From Pempheris klunzingeri (Eukaryota > Chordata > Actinopteri > Acropomatiformes > Pempheridae), in NCBI RefSeq assembly GCF_042242105.1, contig NC_092014.1, positions 12,156,374-12,220,373 of the forward strand: DNA of 64,000 nt, in the 5' to 3' direction. Shown here one piece after another: positions 33,903-46,600 of this stretch. Each line of letters begins with the position of its first letter. Position 1 is the stretch's first letter. Position numbers and translations under genes: made by a program. The notes below the pieces were generated by a model, which was given only the letters and a program-made list of their open reading frames with translations, was not told the origin of the DNA and ran no database searches.

Positions 33903-35544
33903 ATGAAATTAACCATCCTGTGCCTTTGTCTGGCAAGCACAGCCACAGCTGCGCCTGTAAGTTTTAGAAAATAGACAAAAGTTGCTCTCATGATTTAATT
34001 CTCTAGACTAAGACAAAATTTTGACATTTATTTGATTAAACTATTTCTGTTTTTCCAGTCCTTCTTTCACTACCTGCCTCATGTAGGTTCCAGACAACAG
34101 GTACCACCCTCACAGGTAATCATGTATATTATGTGCTGTGCTAATATGAATAATAAACAGTACACTACTGAGCAAAGGCTCCTTGTGATAAAGATATGAA
34201 GCACAGTAGAAATATTGCCGTGTGGAATTCACCGTCTACTACCAATCCCAATGTCTTTAATCCATTCAGATGAGAAATCCCTTTACTGCTGGTCAGTCCC
34301 TCCCACAACCTGGACTACATGGCGCTTACAGTGTGGAGCTAGTACGTCACACTATTTCTTTCTTCATATGCTGTTTCATTTCACTGACATTTGTTTTTCA
34401 TGAAATGCTGTGCATGCTGTGATTACAACTCATGCTTACAGTGTAATTGTGCTTTTTCTAAGATTTATCCCCACAGATTTGCTGGTGGTGCAGGTGGGTC
34501 ACAGGTAAGCATGTGTGCGTTTTACAGAAACATCTTTGTAAATGTGATAAAACATCATGTAAATGCTCACTGCTTTTCACTTTTGTTTTTCTCCCTTTTC
34601 CTCAGCCCTTTCCCTCCCAGGGTCTCATCAAGTACTCCATTCCTCAGCCACCAGGCAGACAGAGTGTGGAAATTGTAAGTGTGGTTTCCCATTTTAGACT
34701 GCAGATTACAACATTGGGACTGAAATCACTTCAATTAATGCTCACAGTAGGAGTATATTAGTTGCAATAAACAACTCAATGGAGCAAAATTGATGTTTGA
34801 ACTCTTGTTTTGTTTTTTTTACCTTTGCAGTACTACCCCTATGACTTCTCCCAGCAAAGGGTAAACATTTTAAACCTTGAGATATTATCTGATTCATATT
34901 GTAAATATGACATAATACAAATATACTTCCATATAATTTTACATGATACATGTATCTAATGAGTGTATTTGCTTTTCTTCCAGATACTGACAGACATCCC
35001 GCCTATGACAAATGTCATTCAGATGCAAAATGTGAGACATTATTAATTCTATATTATGCCTTTTAATGTTATTCTTTGATGTTGATCTGTTTCATATTTT
35101 ATGCACCTTTTTTGTTTTCACAGGGGCTTCCATTTGAATATCCCCCTCAAATTATTCCCCAGCAAACTCCAAATGTGAGAAAATTAGATTGATATATTGT
35201 ATATATACAGTATAATATCTCATAGTGCCTTGAAAAAGTTTATTTTATTTGTCTCTGAGCGTTTCTTCACTTTTTCAGATTCCCTCATTTGATGTCAATG
35301 CCCTTCCATCCCAGGATCCTCTGCAGCCTCTCCAGCAGGACCAGCCCATACAGACAAACCAGGTACTTATCAATCTATATATTATTACAGTTCAATAACA
35401 GCTGCATTGAAAATTGATGCAAATATTGAAAATTGCTATTCATATGACCATAAAGGCAATGTCATCTGTATGGAGAGTGTGTGAAATGAACAATATTTGT
35501 TTAAAATTGTTTATTTGTCTTTGCAGATGCCGACAAGGGTTTGA
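33903..35544 (+). CDS. scpp5: Pro/Gln-rich SCPP protein, probably SCPP5 (174 aa, 10 coding exons)
   Basis: Coding exons: 33903-33956, 34059-34115, 34270-34341, 34463-34504, 34606-34674, 34831-34860, 34984-35031, 35124-35174, 35279-35362, 35527-35544. All are phase 0. For the 34463 exon the upstream TCTAAG acceptor keeps the frame, while a later CCACAG does not. The signal peptide is MKLTILCLCLASTATAA plus P. The mature chain starts SFFHYLPH, has Pro/Gln/Tyr-rich modules (QGLIKYSIPQPPG; YYPYDFSQQR; GLPFEYPPQIIPQ), a Gln/Asp-rich exon, and a five-residue last exon (MPTRV). It lacks a strong acidic exon. SCPP5 is a P/Q-rich enameloid/ganoin matrix gene of ray-finned fish. Composition and modules fit what I recall of it, so the gene call is firm and the symbol tentative. 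Confidence 0.75.
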
Positions 35545-35609
35545 AGTGGATGAGAGGCATGAGAAGGCAGCAAAACTATTTCTTCAACCTTAACTTTCAT
35601 TTGTAGTTG

Positions 35610-35615
35610 AATAAA
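35610..35615 (+). terminator. Poly(A) signal of the scpp5-like gene
   Basis: AATAAA 66 bases after the TGA. Confidence 0.8.
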
Positions 35616-36334
35616 TGACGTGAAACAATTGGCTTAAATCCGTTGCAACACCTGTATGTGCTTAAGTTAAAATACTTAACGTAGAATACTATGATGATCA
35701 TAAAATAACCACTTTTTATTTAGAATACTTTTGCAGTAGTACACTAAATCATGATAAGGTCACCTGCATAGAACTGAATATATTTCTGAAGAATTTCTTG
35801 GGCTACTTTATAGTCTTCATAGATTTTTAATATTAATGTTTTAATGAGGCACTTTGTAATGCTGCATTTCCACAGTATTCAACAAATGTATGTCTATTAA
35901 CTCATTTGAACTTTTCCTTAAATGTAATTTTCCTTAAGAATTAAAGTGTATGTCTTCAAGCAATCTTTGGTTTTTCTGTGTTTTTGATTTTAAGAGTTTG
36001 GTTAGTATTATTTGGATGTGGTAATCTGTGTTAAAACACAAATTCTGTTGGAAAAGTTGCTACCCTAGCATTGGGAACAACTGTTTACACTGCAAAGCAA
36101 CCCAAAACAGGAAGTTTTACTACTATAAAAGCAATAAAAAAAAGTAAATATTCGTGAAATGCTTCAGAATGATGAGACTTGCATGATGCTGCTACTTTCA
36201 TTACCCTGTAACAACTAAATGTGTTGCAGTGGTTCGTTAGGTTGTGTCATGGATGTAACGTTATCATAAGACCTCTTCTAACATATACATGGAGTGTGTA
36301 GGAAGATTTACCATGAAAGCAGGCTATGTGTGGC

Positions 36335-36615
36335 TGTGTTAATTATTGCTGATAGTTTAGCCTTCTGCTAACTGTGACATTAGCAAAAGGCTTGTAGCTG
36401 TGGGTAATTCAGTTTATCTGGATAACATTATGCATTGGGATCAAAATCACGTTTGGGATGATTGATGCTGCAAGCTTAATTTTCTGCGATATGTATGCAT
36501 AGATTAATCATGAATTCAGGCAAAGACTCGCTGTGTTAAATGTTGCTAATAGTTTAGTCATGTGCTAATGTTAGCCAAAAGGCCATGTCTGCGGCTAATT
36601 TCAGTTCATGTTCAT
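36335..36615. repeat. Degenerate tandem duplication, unit about 190 bp
   Basis: Both halves contain 'tgtgttaa-t-ttgct-atagttta', then 'gctaa-tgt-a-cattagc-aaaggc' and 'ctg-ggctaattcagtt'. They differ by substitutions and small gaps. No further similarity was found by eye. Confidence 0.4.
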
Positions 36616-38136
36616 GTAGTTCATTAACAAAACAACCACAAATACAAAGCTTTACACAAGTTTGGAAAGAAAACAGGGAAGATGCACAACCGTTTATTGT
36701 AAACATGATTTTAGTAAAAGATATCATCAAGCATTGTCAGAATGACAATAAAAATCAAGATGTTCAAATTATGCAAAAATGGAGTGTGAAAACAATAAAG
36801 GGCCTACGATTGACCCCTGTGGACCCCGCAGGGTAAAGGGCAATGGAAGAAAGACAGCTTTTTAAAATAATGAATTATAATTACACATTTTTAGTGTGGG
36901 AAAGGTAAGAGATATACAAGTCCACAAATACCTCCTTCTTGTTATATAATGGTAAAGTCATAAATCAGTGAACCCAGCATACACAGTACATGCACAATAT
37001 ATGTACTTTACACACTGTATAGGTGACAGTACATCATAATTACAACAACAGTGAACATAATATGCCACAGTGGTTGAGCACATTTCCCCACAGTGAATGG
37101 TAACTGACTTAGAAGAATAAATACTATAGAGGGAAAGGAAAATATCTTCCTAATCCTTGCTCCCCTGGGGACAAATGCCTGTCACAACATGACTTCACAC
37201 TTATCTCTTCAAAGACACTTAAAATACAAAGGAGCCATCGTCTCACGCTATTACTGTTTCTTTCCCACAAGTTCTGTTTCCTGGAACTTTAGAGCACATA
37301 AATTCACAACCTCTATCACCCACAGCAGTGGAGATGTTGACAGCAGGTTTAATAGCCTTAATTTGACTTGTCACAACTGCAGTATGATGGCCTTTGCACT
37401 ATAAGGTACTTCTGTGAAGTTATAAAGTCACATAGACATACACAAACACACAAAAAGAAAGTCTGTAACAAAAAAAACGGTGGAATATTAAGCAGAGGTA
37501 ACAGCTGTAGGTCTAGATGGTTAAAGAAAGAAGAGCAACATGGTTGGAGTAACAGGCTATGTGCGATTTTGATCCTGAACTGTATAAAACAGACACTTAA
37601 TCTGGTGAAATGCTGGCACAGGCAGACATCAAAGTAAGAATAGGAAAAACGCATACTCATGTCTCTGATGCAGTCATACACTGTATTTCTACTTTAAAGA
37701 TTACTATTTCAATGAAGCACCTTACTGCAGTTTACTGTGGAACATGAGATGAACATACTATAAATCGAATACTTCAAAGTTTTCAGCCCCTAAAAAACTA
37801 TAGGCACTGTATTTGGTGTCTCAGTATAACAGGAAAACACTTTATTATTCACTTTTAGATTTAGCTCCATGTGGTGCATCTGCAGTCAAACATTGTTTCT
37901 GTACAACTTTCAAAATGGATTACCATAGGATTACTTCCAAGTCCACCACCACTCTGGGTTTTTTAATATGGATATGGATACTTAGAATGGATACAACTGA
38001 CCGTATATCTTTTTTTGACCCCTCAGTTGTGAACACACTACATAATCAAAACCTGCTTAAAATTAGTTTGTAGTATGGATCTGGGAAACATGCTAGGAGT
38101 CATAGTAGCACTTGGTGTATATATATATATATATAT

Positions 38137-38189
38137 AAGAAACGGTGCTGATATCTTATACTGTATATAAGATATCAGCACCGTTTCTT
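38137..38189. repeat. Perfect 24-bp inverted repeat with 5-base loop next to a TA tract
   Basis: The left arm is 38137-38160 (starts aagaaacggtgctgatatc) and the right arm 38166-38189 (ends gatatcagcaccgtttctt). They are exact reverse complements around ctgta. A (TA)n run at 38118-38136 precedes it. It is possibly the end pair of a tiny palindromic MITE. Confidence 0.93.
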
Positions 38190-39175
38190 TGCCGACAAGC
38201 ATAAATAATTTAAGCTGGCAAAAGTTAAACTTTCCTGTTGGAACAGAGAGTATTATAACCTCATTATCCTTCTCACTGCTGTTCTTCAAGGTAGCTAATA
38301 AAGGAGCAATCACTGTGTGCCAGGATAACAACAGTAAAAGTTTTGAAGGACTAATGAAGAGATTGTTATCTTATGTGCAATTGAGGCTATTAGCTCAGCA
38401 GGTTCAAGGCAAGAATGTCTAGAATATACTTTTGCAGATTACAGTTAGTCTGTCATTATCTAATTTGGAACCACACAAAATAAACATATGAAACCTAAAA
38501 TCCCTGTGATGTATGACCACACCTGCAAAAACAAACATAGGGATCAGTAAAAGCTTAGAATGAAAGACGTACTTCCCATTAGCAATGTGCAAACACACTG
38601 TAGATTTATGTATTTATTCTGATAAAAAATGTTACTGTTGATGTGAAATGAATGTGATGACGCAAACAAACAAATAAACAAAACAAAAAAAACCTGCATT
38701 TCCCTTGAAAGATAGTGGAGTAGAGTATAAACCATCATAAATGGAAAATACTCCAGGGAAAGGAAGAGTACCTAAAATGGTATCTACTGAGTTTCATACA
38801 GGGTATCCTCACCTGCTGACGTTCATTGTATTTTCATTTTAATATTTAGGTTACTAAATATTGTTTATTCCAGTACTAAACTGCCTTAAACAACAAACAC
38901 TTTCTGCAAAATATTTAAAAGCAAAAGTGCTATAATTATCATTTCAATCTTATGTCAGCTTGATGCTGTCTTTTCTTTTTTTTTTTGAGGCTTGTGTAAG
39001 GGCGATAAAGAAAGGGGCATGTGTGCTAAGCATACTTGCACAGCATGTAATTAACTATAAGAGGGGCCTTCACTCACATGCCTCTTTTTTCATTTTTGAA
39101 GTGTAAGGAGATTTCTTCAAACACATAGCTCTGTGTTTTTTACTGGAGGTGATTGGCTGTCACAGGATGCTCCAG

Positions 39176-39182
39176 TATATAA
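39176..39182 (+). promoter_or_regulatory. TATA box of the acidic Ala/Asp/Glu SCPP gene
   Basis: TATATAA with an inverted CCAAT (attgg) about 20-25 bases upstream. Non-coding exon 1 ends at 39269 before GTGAGG, after an unusual A11-12 run. Confidence 0.78.
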
Positions 39183-39444
39183 ATGACATCCATGTTAGAG
39201 ATGAAGTAGATTACTTTCCATCCCTGAGGAAACACATCTTCAATTTCTCTCTGCACCAAAAAAAAAAAGGTGAGGTGGTTTTTTCATATGGACACAATTT
39301 TACACTGTGTTAGAAACATAAACCTACTGATCTTACAGGCTTTGTAGCCAGTTATCTTCCCTTAATTTCAATTTCGTGCTTTCTCTTATTTAACAAAAGA
39401 AAGGGAAAAATTATACGATATATGTTTTATCTCTAGGAACAGTC

Positions 39445-41672
39445 ATGGTGAAGCTATTGGTGTTCATGATGTGCCTGCTGGTTACTGCTTTGGCTGCTCC
39501 TGTGAGTCTTCAGTGTGTCATTTCATCTGCCTACTGATCCCTTTTTAAAGATTTTAAACACTGTTTTTCTTTAAGGAAAAATACGTAAAGTCATTGTTTC
39601 TCAATCTCTCTCGTCATTGTCATTTCTCTTGCTTGGTTTGCAGGTTACGCAGAGTGAAAGTAATGAGGTAAGATTAAGGTTTTAGCTTTTCTGTGAGGAT
39701 TTTGTGTCTGTCTGCTATGGCATGTCATACCATGTTTTTGTCATGTCATCAAATGTAGAGTATGATAGATGAAGAGGATAATTGGCTTAATTGCAGCTCA
39801 TGTCTGGAGATGTCTGGTATTTCCTCTGCAGGTCGCAGCACATGCTAATGAGGCCCTCAGGTGGATGGAGATGTACAGGCTGTACCAGCAGCAGGTAGTG
39901 GGGGTTCATTGTAGCTTAAAAAAAAAAAAATCATACATTATAATCATAAATTAAAATCATGAATCTGTATTTTTTCAGGGAGTAGTTGGAAACCCCTTCC
40001 TTCCTGCTGCTGATGCTCCTGTAAGTGTATGTCTCGTTAGACTCTAGCATGACTTCAGTTTTAGATTTAGGTGAACACTTTAAAACATAAACTACACACG
40101 GGCATATTCATTACAGTTTGTGTGTTTCATGAATTATTCTTTTGTTTAGGCTGATCCAGCTGGGGCAACAGTGGTAAGCACACACAGAAGGCTGCAATAT
40201 CTAACTTGTTTACACTTCAATATTGTTAAAAGTGCTAAAAGTGTTTTATTTGTTCAGGCTGACGCTGCACCAGCCCAGCAAGCTGATGTTGCCCCTGCAG
40301 CAATTGCTGTTGAAGATGCATCAGAGGAGGAGACTGAGGTAGACACATAACCGAAATAAACTATACATGCATATATGATATTGACATACTTTTACCTACT
40401 TGAGGGGAAATATAAGTTCTAAAATTAATTCACCAGTTGTTTGTTTGTAACTAGTTTGGACACAAATTGCACTTCCACTTCCATTAAACTAAAAGAAAGC
40501 TCATGATATATTGTGATTTTTCCATGAACAAAACAAAACACCTCCATTGGATTTGTAATGGAGCACTCATCAATTCATATAAGGTAACAGTTTCATGTCT
40601 CCTGCACTGAATTTCAATTGGGAGCTCTGCCTGCAGTGCATTTCTTTCCCAGACAAAAGGTATCACTCCAAGCATCTTTTTTCTGAATTTTTCTTCTTTG
40701 CTGTTTTTCCACAGAAGATATTTTGACATTTCATTGTAAGAAAATGAGAGGCATTACAAATAATATAGGTGATGGCTCTGCTCTATTCTAGTGTCCAGTA
40801 ATATGTGATTCAGCATGCACAATACTGAAACTGAGGCACCTAAATAGAATTCAGTCTTGATTTTATCACGTAAACCTGTGCTTGTTCTCCATTTAAAAAG
40901 AGAACTGGTAGATATACTCCGCTGATATATGCATATGCTTTGTAATGATGATGAAGGAGTACTCCAAAGGTAGATAACTATTGTACTTATCTTGCTGGCT
41001 GTTATTTCCTACAATGCAACCCCACCCCACCCACATGGTAAATGTACACCTCTTCCAAACGTCGTGCCTCCAGTTTGTACACAGGCTGTTAAAAAAGCAT
41101 AATCTCCAAAAACAACATTTGATTACTCAAGTGATACTTTTCACTGGGTAACTAAATGTATGTGGAATGTATCCATGTTCACTCAAAGTCATTTTCTTTC
41201 TGTCTCCTTGGCACAGGGTGGCAACACTGCCCTGAAAGCTGCTGCTCCTGCTGCTCCCCTAAACTCTGATGAAGTGGAGGAGGCCGAAGAGGTGGAAGCA
41301 GCCGAGGCTGAACCAGCTGTTGTTGAAGCAGCACCAGCAGAGCCGGCAGCAGAGCCGGCAGCAGACCCTGCAGCAGACCCTGCAGCAGACCCTGCAGCAG
41401 ACCCTGCAGCAGCTGTTGAGCCAGCTGTGGTTGACGTTCCCGTAGATTCTGCAACAGTCGATGCTACTGTTGTGGATGTACCTCCTGTTGATGTGGTTCC
41501 TATTGACGTTGCCCCGGCGGCCCCTGAGGTAGCTGCTGATACAACCGCTCCTGCCGCAGCAGATATCCCTGCTGCCGCTGCCGATGCTGCTGCTGCTGCT
41601 GATGCCGGTACTGACCCACAGGCAGCTGAGATCGACATGAATGGAGTGGCAGCAGATCCTGCTGTACTGTAG
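39445..41672 (+). CDS. Acidic Ala/Asp/Glu/Pro-rich SCPP protein (248 aa, 7 coding exons)
   Basis: Coding exons: 39445-39501, 39644-39667, 39832-39894, 39979-40020, 40150-40173, 40258-40338, 41217-41672, all phase 0. The signal peptide is MVKLLVFMMCLLVTALAA plus P. Exon 3 is the classic short SCPP phospho-exon VTQSESNE with two Ser-x-Glu sites. Exon 4 is a conserved-looking helix (ANEALRWMEMYRLYQQQ). Small Ala/Pro exons then lead to SEEETE and a 151-residue last exon that is Ala/Glu/Asp/Val-rich, with no Lys or Arg after its first residues and AADP tetrapeptide repeats. The mature protein is very acidic, which suggests a bone- or dentin-type calcium-binding matrix role. It may be the teleost gene called scpp1, but I cannot confirm this. 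Poly(A) signal at 41811-41816. Confidence 0.88.
41339..41412 (+). repeat. 12-bp coding minisatellite (AAEP/AADP tetrapeptide)
   Basis: About six tandem copies of the type gcagcagaccct (first two with gag-ccg) in the last exon of the acidic SCPP gene. Confidence 0.88.
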
Positions 41673-41810
41673 TTATCTGTACTGTTATTTCTATCCTAAG
41701 TGTTCCTTTGTTAGCTGTGAGAACAGTTTGTAACAACAATGAGTATCATGCAGCACAAAAGGATGAAAAAGCTGTAGCATATTGAATAGAGACTGAGAAA
41801 AACATAAAAA

Positions 41811-41816
41811 AATAAA
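41811..41816 (+). terminator. Poly(A) signal of the acidic SCPP gene
   Basis: AATAAA about 140 bases after the TAG. Confidence 0.7.
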
Positions 41817-41829
41817 GCAAACAATATGG

Positions 41830-43100
41830 GGAAAAATTGGAATGCTTTCTGTAAAGCAAAACCAGAAAATTAAAATGTTTCTTTGTGTTCTTCTTTGTAT
41901 CTTTAATTAAAATACTTTGCAATTCTGTACTTGAAATTCAGTTGTGATTGATTAGTCCAGCACATAAGTATTGTGTTCACAAGATAAAAATAAATATCAT
42001 TCAGGACTTCAGGGACTTCATATGTATGTCTTTTTCACAGCAGTAATGTAATTACATTAGTAAGTACATTCCCAGAAATTCCCCCCGGGGATCAATAAAG
42101 TATTTCTATCTATCTATGTATTAGCAGTGGCTCCGTTCTATTCAAGTGTCACGGTAAGCCATGACAAGCATGCACAACACCAGTCATTGAAAGAAGTTAA
42201 ATAAAATCATTTTATCATTTAAACTTTTCGCACTGTGACACATCACAAATGAAGGACTGGGTATCTAAAACATACAGTAGCTGGTGTCTAGTCATTATTT
42301 TCCTTTCCACTTTCCATCACCAGAAACACACACAACAAAACTATATAACGCAATCAATACTTGTTACAAAATACATCAATATAAAATAAGAGCTGTAGCC
42401 TAAATTGTGTTGTCATGAAGCTGCAAACACCACATCAGCCAACAGGGAGTGCCACTGATCCACAGGATGTCTGCAGCATGCCGGGGAGAAGGCTCTGCTG
42501 CTATTAGGACGGAGCACTCAACACTGATAGAGGTTCAGATTTAATTTCACTCTAATGATTCTTACTCATATAAAAGGACCTGATCCGACTGATCTGAAAT
42601 CTGTAATACCTGGCACGATCTAATAGGATCAGAGCTGGATATGGCTGAGAGTGCTGACTGAGCAGGAGATGGTGGTGTGCGTGTGTCTGTGTGTGTGTTT
42701 GTGTAAACAGACTAAATCCTCTGCTGTTCCGCAAATGGTCAGGAAAATTATGGCCTGTCGCAGATAAAAAATGGGTGTCAACACAAAACGGTTTTCAGTG
42801 CTCTGGATCCTCACTAACAGGTTAACTCAGGGTTGTCCAAACTTCACTTTCATGTATCTCATCTCCCATTGGAGTGTACAAATAAGACGGATGAGTGACT
42901 TTGCCTCTCCTCTACTCAGCCAACTTTAATCCACAAATCCTTATCAGGGTCACTGAGTCTCTATGGCACAGTTAGTTAGACTCAGTGCCTAAAAGTGACA
43001 CTTGTCTTGCTACATTTGATATTTTCATTAGCATCTAATGATTGATACAATAAATCTACTGCTGCTGTGAGTCGCCAATTTCTAGATCTTGAAAAACTAT
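41830..43100. other. Spacer between the SCPP cluster and cnga1
   Basis: Apart from the repeat tail at 42.07-42.12 kb, I see no exon. A (GT)-rich patch at about 42676-42700 is the only other low-complexity sequence. A possible non-coding cnga1 exon ends at 43150 before GTAAGT. Confidence 0.5.
42070..42120 (+). repeat. Retroelement-like tail with short TCTA repeat
   Basis: 'cccccggggatcaataaagt' leads into atttctatctatctatg. This 'ggggatcaataaagtat' plus (TCTA) tail is a frequent end of dispersed fish repeats. Compare 13.1 kb. Confidence 0.6.
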
Positions 43101-43677
43101 TAAAGGATCAAGGGGAAATGGACTTCACATTACAATAACAAGTGGAAAAGGTAAGTTACTTGAAACCAACTGGATTATGCATCATCACTACACTTTTTGA
43201 AGTATCATCTGTTTGTGTGACCAGATTGAACATCACATTATATTGTTTTTCTCAGTTCATTTGATGCAATTCTGTAACTGTGGTTTGGGACTACAAATTT
43301 AGTGATCACAACTTTAAATGCATTCACTTAACTTTTAACAAAGTCTGATTCATTTCACACAACTCTCTTTGCTTTTCACTCAATTGCACAAGTTACACAA
43401 ACTATTTATCAGTATTCAAGATGTCTTAATAAAGAGAATATTACAGTAGGTGTTATTGGATGAAAAGTTTCCCCCTGATGTAAATACAATACTATACATA
43501 TATGGAGAAATAAAAACACTGCATATAATATTTTGCTAATTTTGTATTGCCGCTAAATGACCGTGTTAATGATTTGATGCACTGTAAGAAAGGTTGTTTT
43601 TCCTTTTTGCTCTCTTCTGTGAGGAGAAGATTTATTTATTGATTTATCTTTACAGGGTAAACTGCAGATCTGCCACC

Positions 43678-46600
43678 ATGACCACTTCAATGGCCCCTTC
43701 TCACCTCAATGTGCCACCTCACACTGTAACACAAGTTGCCAGGGGCAGTAAAGAGAGCAACAAGGATGAGCTGTAAGCAAAATTTGCTAATTAAAGCTTT
43801 CTGTACATTAATGAGAAATAAATAACTTGTCACTGAATTAACTTAACATGTAATGTGCTGTGTTTGTTCCAGAAGTGCACCTCAATTAAATCGTCATCAT
43901 CTGCTCAACATGAATAACAATAATAACAGTGAAGAGTAAGTACAATTATGCAGACATAAAGAGATAAGGGGAAGTCTCTTTTTGTAGCTGTAGCTTTGTA
44001 GCTTTTCTGTCATTTCATTAAGGCATTACATTTATTAATTAATCCTAATCCAGGGAGAAAAAGCAAAAAAGGAGAAGAAAGAGGAATTACATTGTATTGC
44101 AAACCTTTTAGCAAATGCTTTAAGTGAATATATGTTGCTCAATATTCTTTAATGCACTTTACAGACAGAAGGAAAAGGAGGCGAAGGAAAATGCAGAAAA
44201 GGAGGCAAAGGAAAAAGAGGAAAAGGAAGCAAAAGAAAAAGCGGAAAAGGAGGCAAAGGAAAAAGAGGAAAGGGAAAAAAAAGAGAAGGAAAAAGAGAAG
44301 TAAGTGCATCATTTAGAGCGCTAATGGCGGCACAATTTCAAACACATTTTCAGATATTTATATTTACACTTTATTTCTCTCTTTTCATAGGCCCAAAGAA
44401 TTATTTGTCATTAATCCTGCTGGGAATTTGTATTACAACTGGCTGTTCATCATCACAATACCTGTCATGTACAACTGGACCATGATCATAGCCAGGTGAC
44501 TTCTATGAATGAGTGATTCTTTTTCAGCAATACAATTTCTCTGCAGGTCAGATGTTCATAGGATTTCACTCAGCTCCAGTAAGCGCTATCAATATTGTAG
44601 TCCACATGAAGGTGTTTCAAATCATTTTCAACAATTTTAGCAGTTTTATCTGACTTTCTGACTTTGTGCAGAAACATAGCCTTGTACTTTCAAAAGTAGT
44701 TGGCAAGTTTTTTGATTTAATATGGATACACTGCAAGAATGAAAGCTATGGTTATTTGAGACTTGTAACACATTGGCTGCAGCAGTTGCACAATAGGATA
44801 ACAATGAGGAACGACAATAATAGGATAATAACATTAGTCATTTGCATAACACACTCATAGTTGGTGGTCCTCCTCTCTTGAAAACAGGGCTTGCTTTGAG
44901 GAGCTGCAGCATAACTTCCTCCTTTACTGGGTCTTTCTGGACTACTCGTCAGACATAATCTACGTGGCTGATATGGTTTTCAGGACAAGAACAGGTGAAA
45001 CGCTGACCTGAGCCTCCCAATCTGCAAAGAGGTTTTCAAAATCTGTTAAAGAATAGGTTCACAATTTTTCCATGTCTGTTTTAAAACAACAACATTCACA
45101 TACTCACATGTACACTGACAACATTGTCGGCGGCTGCTTGTGATTTCGGTGTGAACAAAATCCACAGTCCTTGTTCTGTGTATACGCGCTTTTTAGAGCT
45201 CAGCTGAAGCTAATCTGAGGTTTCAGAAATCTGAGAGAAACAAATTAAAATGGTATTTTACAGGGTTACAATGTTTTAGTGCAAAACTCCCTCTTTGTGT
45301 TATTGTCCTTCCACTGCCTCATATTAGCTTCCGTTGAACCTAAAAATAAATTTTTGCTCAAATATGCCAAAAAACAAAAAAATATGTACAAATACATCTT
45401 GGACTTAGTGTTTCTTTGTTTTACAAATCTGAATCATAATGGATGTAATTGGGGTTTTTTGGGAACCTGTTTAACAGAAAATAAAGACTAATGTCCCCAC
45501 ATTCCTTCACTATAAGATACCTAAATCATTACTGATGACTATTTACATTTGAACAGTGATCATCTGTAATCAAAAAAGAACTTATTGTGTCTATAAACTT
45601 TCTACCTCTTTGAATGCAGGTTACCTTGAGCAAGGACTGTTAATCAAAGACAAGCAGCTGCTACAGGATCGCTACACCAGCAGCTTCCAGTTTCGTCTCG
45701 ATGTTGTCTCCATGTTGCCCACTGACTTCCTCTACCTCTACTTCGGCCTGGACTACCCAGAAATACGCCTCAACAAGCTGCTGCGAATCGGCCGCATGAT
45801 GGAGTTCTTCACAAGGACCGAGACTAAAACCAACTATCCCAACATCTTCCGCATTGGAAACTTGATCATGTACATCCTCATTATCATCCACTGGAATGCC
45901 TGCTTCTACTTCTCTTTCTCCAAAGCCATTGGTTTTGGTGCAGATGACTGGGTTTACCCGGCCCTAGATGATCCAGAGCAGCCTGACTTTGGAAAGCCCA
46001 TGAGAAAGTATTCATTTAGTCTCTACTGGTCCACACTGACCCTCACTACTATTGGAGAAACTCCACCACCAGACCTGGACATTGAATTTCTCTTCCATGT
46101 GTGTGACTTTTTAGTAGGGGTCTTGATCTTTGCCACTATTGTAGGAAACATTGCCACCATGATCTCCAATATGAATGCTGCCCAAGCTCAGTTTCAGTCC
46201 CGGATCGACAACATCAAGCAGTACATGCAGGTATAGATGCATCTCTTTTTACCACTCAAAAAGGTGGAACAAGAATCAGCTCTGATTATATTTTGAATGT
46301 TTGTGTTTTTCTTTTCTTTATAGGTCCGAAAAGTCAGCAAGGATCTCGAGTTGCGAGTCATCAAGTGGTTTGATTATCTGTGGAATAACGGCAAGGCCCA
46401 GGATGAAAGAGAGGTGCTGAGGTATCTTCCAGACAAGCTAAAGGCTGAGATTGCCATCCAAGTCCACATGGACACACTGAAGAAAGTTCGTATTTTTGCA
46501 GACTGTGAGGCAGGCCTGCTGATTGAGCTTGTGCTCAAACTGCGGCCACAGGTGTTCAGCCCTGGAGACTATATCTGCAAAAAGGGTGACATTGGCCGTG

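Larger units (their letters stand above)
35650..39120. other. Intergenic stretch, about 3.5 kb, repeats but no gene seen
   Basis: It contains an imperfect tandem pair near 36335-36405 and 36525-36595 (both with 'gctaatagtttag' and 'gctaatt/aattcagtt') and a perfect inverted repeat at 38137-38189. Open frames on either strand show no recognisable protein or SCPP pattern. Confidence 0.55.

Noticed and set aside
34477-34504. Acceptor CCACAG for an scpp5-like exon
   Set aside because: Gives a 28-base exon that breaks frame. The upstream TCTAAG acceptor at 34462 gives 42 bases in phase 0.
41189-41638. 149-codon minus-strand frame rich in Ala/Gly/Ser/Thr
   Set aside because: It is the complement of the low-complexity last exon of the acidic SCPP gene, with no start context, signal peptide or splice support.
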